This document shows, piece by piece, positions 55,950 through 64,000 of a DNA stretch of 64,000 bases. Made by a program: the position numbers and the translations under genes. The DNA comes from Polychytrium aggregatum (lineage: Eukaryota; Chytridiomycota; Chytridiomycetes; Polychytriales). The notes below the pieces were generated by a model. The model saw only the letters and a list, made by a program, of their open reading frames with translations. It did not search any database and was not told where the DNA came from. Position 1 is the stretch's first letter, and each line of letters starts with the position of its first letter. The stretch is taken from positions 124,001-188,000 of the forward strand of contig NW_026516275.1 of NCBI RefSeq assembly GCF_025602895.1, written 5' to 3'.

Positions 55950-58900
55950 ATGAACAGCTTCGGGCAGCGATGGGTTCTAGCTGTCGCCTGGACCTGCCTC
56001 GGCATCGCTTCGTGGCTCGCCCAGGCGGCCGGCATAGTCCCCACGAGCACCATCAAGATCGGACTGATCTTTCCTTATAACTCGACCAATCCATACATTC
56101 AACGGTGGATCGGAGGTGAGCAAATGTCGCGCCAGCAGATCGTGGTGGCATCCCCAGCACTGCTGCTCGAGATTTCCGACGCGAGTCTCACCTCACATCG
56201 TCACAATACCGATGCCGGATCGCAATCAGTTATGGAGGTAGGCTCACGGCATCGTTACGGTGCACCTGGACAAGCACAGCACCCATTCCACGAGCGCGAG
56301 TACGCCGTTTGACCCTTGCCAAACTCCTCCATCGACCCGCTTGGACGGGCTGCAGGGCGCCGCCAGAACAGCCGAGTCGCATATCAATGTCGCTGCCAAC
56401 CGCTCTGTGGTCCAACTGATAACGGGATCGAGTGGCTCAGGCGAAGGCTTCACAGCCGTGTGAGTTTGGCCTCCGGACTCGAATTGCTCGAATTGCTCGA
56501 AGCAGCTTCATTCCGACTGACTGCGATTGAAGTCTGCAGCTGCTGTACGAAAGACCAACCCCGAGCGCTCATACAGATCGACCATTCTTCCAACTAGGAT
56601 CGCTCTCTCGTATCTGTATTACTCTGGCGCCACAGCCCTGATCGGCGACATCCTTCCGCTGGTATAGTGAGCAGTAGAGCACTTTGTACCAATGCTCGCT
56701 CGGTAACTCACACTTGTTTCACCACCCAGACGACCACGATTGAGGCAGGATACACCAACGCTTTTGAGGCAGGCATCTCAACTCTCTGCAGGCTGCATAT
56801 TGGCTTGTCTCGACAGCATCTTCGACAACATTTCTGACGGAATGAGTTTGCAGCTGCCGCAGGTTTCCGTATTCCCCCTGGTGGATGTGCTCGACAACAA
56901 AGCGGCGTATCCAGTAAGTCCCAGACATGGCAGCGGCGCCATCTTGGGTGGGATCGATCGACACCGCTGATAGATCGAGTCCGCTCGGATTGGGTCGAGC
57001 CTGATGGCACCACAATTCGATTGGCTGACCTGGCAAACCCAACGGATCTGTGCTCAGTTTTATTGGCGAGCGACAGCCGGTAGTCAAGCGATTGCAAGTG
57101 CCTTGACAGGTAAGGTCCCTGCCGAACTCAGCACAGCACCCGATAACAACAGCATATGCAGGAGTGACTGACATGGTTACCTCATACTCGATCGGATTTG
57201 CATTTCCGCAGCATATGCCACCATGCAAAACTGGACATCAGTAACTGTCATATCCGGCCCTGACGTTGGCTCCCGATCGTTGCTTTCGGATATATATCTG
57301 AAGTAAGATACTGCAGTCTGTTCAGGATGAACACGCTCCGAGATCAGCTGTGCTAATAGAAGTAACTGGCGCGCATTTTCCTTTGAAGAATGAAGACCGT
57401 TGGGATAGGCATCGATTCCTTCAACATCTTCACTGACACGAGTCTCCCACCGGAGCAGGTATTTGGTATGTCACTGGGATGAGCAGAGCGGATACGGGGG
57501 GGGGACAGCGATGCACCGTAATAGCCCAGAATACACTGAAGTGGCCTTGGTTGGGCACTCAAGTACCGAGCCTGTATTATTCAAGGAAAGTCACCCGGAC
57601 TTTGAACTCAACCGTCTCGACGTCTGGCCATCACAGCCAATACACTCGATCAAGCTCCAGTCAGCCTCGAGAGCGTCTATGAGGGCGTGGAGTTTGTGAA
57701 GAAGCGCTCCAACATTGTCATCCTCAGCATCACCGACCCCGCGGTTGTAATGTTGTTCCTGAAGATCTCATGGTAAATTGCTTAGACTGCAGTCATGCCA
57801 CGATTTATGCCATGCTGAAATCTATGCAACCTCAGCTAACTGGCACTGAAATGCCAATAACGCACAGGTACGAGTACGGTCTTCTCGGGAGCCCGTACGT
57901 GTGGATGGGTCCGGAACTGGCCGGGGATGTCTCCCAGACCAAGGGTAAGCCAGACTTTTCTTGGCATCTGCTGTCGAGCCATGCAGACGATCGCTCTGAC
58001 GAGCACGATCAGCATCCCGCGATCGACTGGCCCGTTGCTAATGTCTTTGAGTCACAGGCATCTTGGGCGATCTGTTCAACATCCAAGATTTCCAGGGATA
58101 CATCCAGTTCTCAGAGTCCACTTTATTCAAGGATGCCACGGGGGGCTTTGTGGACCTCAACGGACGTCCCCTGCCAGTCAACATTTCCTTCACCGACACT
58201 CAGCTCGATGATAGGGAAACAATGTATTCTTATGCAATGTGAGGATTGCTCGTTCGCCAAGGTGAACTGCTATCCCAGGAGAGTGTCGACGAAGGCCTGA
58301 CTCGTGATTTTCGACTGATTCGCCATCGAAATTCGATCAACTGGCAACCGATTGGCTGCAGGGCTACCTATGATTCCGTCAATGTGCTCGTTAAGGGAAT
58401 CCAGCAGGTATGCATCGCTTGGCTGGAGCAGCCCAGGCATCCCTCCTCGAGGGGCTTCCATGTTCACCACTCGATATCGGGCACTGGGTAACACAATCAA
58501 CTCGATCTCCAGAGCATGATCTCCCCGACCCCGTTGCAGACGCTCATCGCGGATCCAATCCATTTTGCTCGGGGGCTTGACTATACCGTGTTCAAAAACA
58601 CGGGATATATCGGGGCCGCAGGTCCATTCATTCTCAACAACAACGGCGAGCCTCAGTTCTCGTAGGTTTTAGCTGCGCAGCGATGATCATGTCTCGGTGG
58701 TAGCAGCATCGCAGCGGACGACATATAGCTCACCAAATCATGTGTTATCATCACAGAATCATCAAATTTCGCTCGTTTGTAAGTGAAACTACTGTGAATA
58801 CCTTAGTTCCGGAGATATCCAATCTACCGAGCCACCATTATCCGCCCACCCTTCGTTGCAACCGCTTGGATGGGAGCAGGCTGGCGGAGTCGGCCGCCCT

Positions 58901-61900
58901 GAAGAGTAACGAGCTGCAGTCACATGGGAATCCGGCTCACTTGGTGCTGTTGAGCCGAACAGATCTTGATACAATTTGAGAGCGCTGACTTTGCCTGAAT
59001 TCACATAAACCCACCCAGATCAGGCAGCTCAACAGAACATCGACCCTGGCTTACTACAACACTACGCAGCAGAAAGTCACTGTGATGCGTGGCACTGGGT
59101 TTATAGGATACTCCGGAAGCGGCAAAGTAAGCGAGGGTGGCCGGTGAGCGACGTTCCTTGGGTTGGTCTCGTGATTGCACTATTTGTGTCTGACCTGTGC
59201 TGACTGTGATGCATCAATATCAGCCACCGACATCAAGATGCGGTAGGTGGTCAAACTTGATGCGAGTGTACCAGACATATGCACCACAAGGCCATCGGCT
59301 GACATTGGTTTGACTGTCAGACAACTGTCCGATCGGAACGATCCTGGTCGGTGGTGTCTGCATGGAATGTGGATTCAATGGTATGTTCAGAAAGCGGCTG
59401 GTGGCCTCGGCTGCAGTTTCGAGTCTGTGCATCACCGGTTGATATCCTGCAGGCCAATGCCTCGCCACTAACGTTTGCCGTTGCTCTGGCACCTTGAACC
59501 CGCTGAAACTTGCAGAACCTCAGAGCAGCTCGACAGGACACTCCCAGTACTACAACATGTCCAGCGGGACTTGCGTTGGCCCGTGCCCATACGGTAGGGT
59601 ACAATCGTCGCTTCGCGTGGATCACAGCGTAAAATCCGCCGCCCGATTGGCTGTTTCTCGATCTTGACACCAATCGATATCCTACTGCAGGAGGGCGATG
59701 CGTCGATTCGTCTACAACGCCTCTACCGCAAGCCGACTATTTCCGTTTTGTCAACACTCACTACTATCGAGTATGGTTTTTGGAATGCCCAGAGGTCGGC
59801 GTGTGCTGTCCGGGAGGTGAGTGCCCATGAACGGCCGCAGTCGATGCAGGTCGGCCGCGCGTGTGTCTGTGTTGTTTGACGCCGGTGTCGAATTGCCTCT
59901 CGTGTCTGCTGCAGGAAACTGCACCGAGTCGTCGCTTTGTGCGCCCACCATGACCGGCACCTACTGTTCAAGTTGTCGTCTCAACAACACATACAAATGG
60001 AACGGGGCTTGTGTGCCCTGCGACAGCTCAAACTGGGACATTGCTCCCATAATCAACCTGATCCTCGCCTACTCCGGAGTGGCTATCTTGATTTATCTGA
60101 AGCCCAAGAGCGCAAACACGTTTATTTCTGATATGGTACCTGCCATCCGCAGCGGTGCCAAGCTCAGGGGTGGTCGTGCGTGTGCGCTTTGGACGCTTTA
60201 GCATGGTAGCTTCATTCGCTAACCCTACCTGTCTGCTCATTTGGCGGTATGGCAGATCATGTTCTATCAAATTGCTACGATTATGTACTCTGACATGAGG
60301 ACGGTGGCCGGGACCATGTAAGCACAACTGCACAGATAAATCCTGAGGGTGGCCCAATTGTCCATTTGAGTGTCGTGTGAGCGTCGCAACCAACCTTGTT
60401 TGTGTAAGCGTCGTCGTTGTCGGTACAGCTTCTGGAGCCTCTGTTGATGCGATAATGATCATATGCACTGGTCGAAATCACACAATTAATGCAAATGCTG
60501 GTTTGCCCAGAGTCAACATTGTTGGATTCAATCTGCAGCTTGGATCAAAATCATCCAAATGTGTCCTGCCGCTGGGCCCGCTCTCCAAATCGATATTCGA
60601 TGCGTACTTCCAGCCGGCCATCATCATTGTCTCGTATGGCATGATCACGTTGTTTGCGTACATGTTCCGGCGGATCAAGGAGCGCAACGTGGTGATCAAG
60701 CTGTGGTTTGAGAAGCTTGTGCCGCAGTGGCTCCAGAACTGGAATTTTTCGATCCAGGCCATGATTGCAGCCGTGGACATTATGATGTACGTCGAGAGGC
60801 CGCTGATCAATTCGAGTGAGTATATTTGCTCGCACTGGTTCAGCCGCGGCGACTATGCTGCTGCACGAGACGGTGGGATTGCTGTTGGTGCGCATTGCTC
60901 TTGACGCTGACTCGTGCATTCGTAGGCCTTAGCTTCAACGACTGCATCAAAGTGCCGCTCAAGAACCAGTACTTGCTGCGATCAAATCCTGCTGTCGAGT
61001 GCTTTTCAACAACCCAATTCAACACAGGTGAGTTGATCCGCCCCACCAGCGGGTCTCTTCACCAATAGCGAAACGAAATATGCAACCTCGGCTAGGTATT
61101 TTTGATGGTGGCACTCGTCGTCGTCTCAACGTTTCTGACGCTTTGATGTTCTGCTGACTCGACACAGTGTTGATCCTGAGTTCCTTTGTCGCTGCATTTT
61201 TGAGCATTGGGATTCCGATCCTCGTCATGGTTGCGCTCTATCTACGCAAAGTACCGAGTATGGCTTGCGTGTCACTGCTGCTGATCAAAGTCGGAGCCCT
61301 CGAATCTCAGTGGAGGGGTGGCACTGCGACGATGGCGACGATGGCGACGATGGCTGCTTCACAGGGATGGAAGCGGCAACAGAGACTCACGCTCACGTTC
61401 GCGTTCTGTTCCAGAAATGAGGCCCTATCTGATCTGGACCCGTCCGTGGCTCCACATTCTGTTTCGGTCATACAAGAAAAAATATCACTGGGTGTTTTTC
61501 TTTGATCAAGCCGAAAAGCCCATTCTGCTGTTGATGATGTTCTTCATCAGCCACAGTGAGTATTTTGGGCACAACAGGCTGGGCAGGCGCTCTGCATGTC
61601 GCCACAGCATGTGCATCCCATGGAGCTTGCGATAGTCACGGCAATGCAGCAGTTCGATCGGATGAGTGATTACGGGCAACTGTCTCCGAGCAGCGAGGCT
61701 TTTACTGATTCAAGTGGCAATCTCCAGCCGGCATTCAGTCGATTTGCATGATGCTGTTTATCTTTATTTCGGCGACCTTTCGCCACATTATGCAGGTAGG
61801 CTCTAAGGGAGTGACTCGTGATTGCTTCCGGACACTCGCATGCGCTTTTAGGTGGATTGCGGCACCACGTCGCGTGCACTGATTGTGATCAATTCCTCGC

Positions 61901-62492
61901 GACACAGCCATACATATCCACGCTCGATAACTACGGAAAGTCCATGTGCGAGCTCAGTCTCACGGGAATCGTCTGCCTGCGGATGTTGCGACTCATTGCA
62001 ATCAAGTCGTCGGCACGTAGTGGCTTCCTGTGGAGCAAGAGCGACGTGGCCGGAAACAAGTGGTGGACCCTCGACATGATCCTTCTGGTGATTCCTCTCA
62101 CTCTTACCCCAATCAAGATCTGGGTGATGTTCAAGTCGGCAGCCCGGAATCCGACGCTCCAGCGGGCCTCCAAGAATGTCTTCAAGGCTCTCTCGGCCAC
62201 CACTATGAACCTGACCCTGAGCCGAGCCGACAGCGCAAAGCAGTCGTCGCGGCTGGAAGGCAAGCTCGACACACTACCTCGTTCGGCGAGCATGGCCATC
62301 AGTAGCAAGCACTCCAGCCTCGAAGCACTCGATAACCGAAGCTCCCAGCTCCTGGTTGCCGAGGACGGCAAGTCAGGCACAAGCCACAGCCACTTCCTTC
62401 TTCCACTAAGCGCACACAGGAAGAAGCAGCTTGGATCGTCACTAAGCGATTCCGTGCCTTCGTCGTCAATGCCGAACCCGCCGGGCAGATAG
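55950..62492 (+). CDS. Multi-pass membrane receptor with periplasmic-binding-protein-like ectodomain and Cys-rich stalk
   Basis: 26 exons: 55950-56115, 56158-56237, 56356-56459, 56598-56661, 56854-56913, 56974-57109, 57212-57302, 57389-57465, 57661-57772, 57868-57944, 58058-58238, 58362-58407, 58513-58661, 59024-59126, 59224-59242, 59321-59380, 59453-59593, 59691-59816, 59915-60135, 60256-60317, 60511-60815, 60926-61027, 61168-61257, 61415-61555, 61728-61795, 61908-62492; 1121 residues, all phases join. A signal peptide (VLAVAWTCLGIASWLAQA) precedes a type I periplasmic-binding fold (TIKIGLIFPYNSTN, LPQVSVFPLVDVLDNKAAYP, WTSVTVISGPDVGS, TGYIGAAGPFILNNNG). A Cys-rich stalk follows (CPIGTILVGGVCMEC, GVCCPGGNC, TGTYCSSC, ACVPC), then seven to nine hydrophobic helices from NLILAYSGVAILIYL on and a Ser-rich cytosolic tail. 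Ligand and signalling partner are unknown. Exon 6's acceptor is ambiguous (56974 or 56980). Confidence 0.78.
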
Positions 62493-62708
62493 TGCGGCGC
62501 CCTCATGATGCCATTCTTTTGATGTCATCCTTATGACAACATACTCCAGATATGCTATCGTGCCTGCTTACAATAAACACCGGAACTGCATGTGCAAGTG
62601 CGAATGCGTGGTATTTCAGCAATATAGCAGCAGACTGCACTTCCCCCCCCCAAGAGTGGATCGGGGGGCTACAAACTACAGAAAGGAGAATACCAAGTGC
62701 CTGTCATT

Positions 62709-64000
62709 CTATGGGTTTGAGCTGTTCCAAGGAGAGGGCTCTTCGTCGTCGGCAAAGAAGAACTCGCCCTCATCGGCCGCGGTAGTGGCACCCGCCGTGC
62801 TGGGCTTTCGAATATCCTTGCTTGAGCCGGCCGTTTTGATATCCGGATGCGAGGCGTACGTCGAGTCGCGATGCGATTGCTTGCGCTGGAATGGAGGCGC
62901 TGTCTTCACGACGCTGCGGCGACTGGTTGAGAGCCGAGTGGCCTGTGTCGCCGGCGGACCAGCAACATCGGGAGGGGTTGCGGCGACGTTCACAAGCGAT
63001 GCTCGTTGGGAGGCTGCGGTCGAGTTCACTCTGGACGACTCTGAAACTGAGTCGACAGCATCGGGCTCTAGGGAAATGAGGAACTGGCTTCCGATGACAG
63101 AGTCACCGCCATAGAGCTCCTGTCTGCTTGAGGCTGTGTCGTCAACCAGATCGGTGGCGATTGATGTGTTTGACTGGAAGGTGATTTCGGCTGGGAGATT
63201 CGGCTCACTTTCGACTGGGTGGGTGTCCAAAGCACAGGTTTCGTCGCCTGGCTCCATCGTGGCGTCCGGCTGGGCACTGCCGCCGATCTGGGACGCCTCC
63301 GTTGGGATACCATCAGAAGTTGGCGAGGCGTCGGTCATGATAATGCCCGGGAGGTCAGCTGATAGCACTGGGTCTGTTGGAGAGCTTTCGGGCGAGACCT
63401 CGACAAAGGATGCTATTGGTGCCAAAATCTGGATCTTGGGCATTGTCTTGGCCCCGTAGATGTTGCTTTCGGCGATTCGTTGGGCCTGCAGCAGCCGAAG
63501 CTGCTCCCGGCGCTCACGGGCCCTCCGCTCTCGCTCCTCCTGCTCCTGTCTCCGCTGCTCCTCCAGCCTGAGGATGGTCTGGAAGTTGATTCCGTGGATG
63601 TAGCACTGGCAGCCCTGGTCTCTGGCGTTGCGGGGCCGCGGGAAAAAGTCCGAGGTGAACTCCAAGGCCATGCGCTGCTTCTGGAGTATTCGGGCAAGGT
63701 GGATCGGATCGGTGAGGTGCATGATGGCGTCGATCTTGACGTCCCAGCTCTTGATCATCTTCTTCTTGCGCTTCATAAAGACATCGAGCTCGGCCTGGCT
63801 CTGCTTCTGCAGGGTCTCGATCTTGGATTTAAACTCATCCTCCATGTGGCGCAGCTCTCGGTCCATGATGGCGTCCTCGTCCTCCTCCTCGATGGGGGTT
63901 TCGATCGACTTGGCGGACTCGGATTTGCTGGACGTGGACGAAACAAGCGAGGAGCGAGCAGAGAAGCTTTGATCAGCCCCCAGGTCATCGCTCTCCACAA
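62709..64000 (-). CDS. Unrecognised coiled-coil protein, 5' end beyond the window
   Basis: An uninterrupted frame of 430 codons runs to the right edge without a clear start; only the C-terminal part is seen. Visible: a Ser/Glu-rich segment with IEEEDEDAIMDRELRH, a helical block SQAELDVFMKRKKKMIKSWD, a compact conserved-looking part LTDPIHLARILQKQ, and FFPRPRNARDQGCQCYIHG with two close cysteines, then a strongly charged coiled coil (EEQRRQEQEERERRARERRE) and a long acidic/Ser-Thr-rich tail ending PSPWNSSNP. No family recognised. Convergent with the receptor gene, 216 bp apart. Confidence 0.6.
   Translation of the reverse strand, partial: VESDDLGADQSFSARSSLVSSTSSKSESAKSIETPIEEEDEDAIMDRELRHMEDEFKSKIETLQKQSQAELDVFMKRKKKMIKSWDVKIDAIMHLTDPIHLARILQKQRMALEFTSDFFPRPRNARDQGCQCYIHGINFQTILRLEEQRRQEQEERERRARERREQLRLLQAQRIAESNIYGAKTMPKIQILAPIASFVEVSPESSPTDPVLSADLPGIIMTDASPTSDGIPTEASQIGGSAQPDATMEPGDETCALDTHPVESEPNLPAEITFQSNTSIATDLVDDTASSRQELYGGDSVIGSQFLISLEPDAVDSVSESSRVNSTAASQRASLVNVAATPPDVAGPPATQATRLSTSRRSVVKTAPPFQRKQSHRDSTYASHPDIKTAGSSKDIRKPSTAGATTAADEGEFFFADDEEPSPWNSSNP

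Noticed and set aside
56730-56800. Possible receptor exon reading TTTIEAGYTNAFEAG
   Set aside because: It cannot be joined in phase to the LPQVSVFPLVDV exon; the acceptor ending at 56853 joins exon 4 directly and fits the binding-protein fold.
55950-62492. Canonical class C (GABA-B/mGlu) receptor
   Set aside because: The ectodomain fits, but the membrane part has too many and too widely spaced helices and none of the class C membrane motifs I would expect.

Overview
The window is nuclear DNA from a fungus, most likely an early-diverging zoosporic (chytrid-like) lineage. Almost every gene is broken by short GT-AG introns whose phases join exactly. Fungus-typical families occur (Mdv1/Caf4, Rtc4, Ecl1, Dml1) beside families that yeasts lost or reworked: the PRC2 subunit EED, a two-half transmembrane adenylyl cyclase, NDUFAF7, Elongin B and a large multi-pass receptor with a periplasmic-binding-protein-like ectodomain. 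I infer this placement from gene content; no rRNA or marker gene is present.

Layout. 1-2.4 kb: 3' part of EED (+). 4.0-14.5 kb: four tandem minus-strand genes for small Ecl1-like zinc-motif proteins, 2.6-3.8 kb apart, with long repeat-rich promoters (TATA boxes, CCAAT boxes, 11-bp tandem arrays) and FMC1 inserted between copies 3 and 4. 16.4-23.8 kb (all minus): peroxisomal dienoyl-CoA isomerase, type II PI 4-kinase, 2-Cys peroxiredoxin. 25.3-32.4 kb (+): NDUFAF7, then an Mdv1/Caf4 WD40 fission adaptor. 33.0-38.7 kb (-): a 15-exon adenylyl cyclase. 39.3-51.9 kb (+): Dml1/Misato, a SET/Vps75-type NAP histone chaperone, transketolase, an RTC4-domain protein. 52.4-54.9 kb (-): a BAHD-like acyltransferase and Elongin B. 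55.9-62.5 kb (+): a 26-exon receptor. 62.7-64.0 kb (-): 3' part of an unrecognised coiled-coil protein.

Themes. Mitochondrial biology is prominent (FMC1, NDUFAF7, Mdv1, Dml1), as are redox and carbon metabolism (peroxiredoxin, transketolase, dienoyl-CoA isomerase), chromatin (EED, NAP, Rtc4) and signalling (adenylyl cyclase, receptor, PI4K). Eukaryotic neighbours need not share a pathway, so I infer no operon. The strongest unusual signals are: (a) a cyclase whose two catalytic halves carry the two sets of active-site residues in the opposite order to animal adenylyl cyclases; (b) the tandem Ecl1-like quartet with helically phased promoter repeats; (c) recurrent micro-exons of 7, 10, 17, 18 and 19 nt needed to rebuild conserved motifs; (d) the receptor architecture. 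All exon limits were read by eye from splice consensus, phase and family conservation and have not been tested against transcripts.
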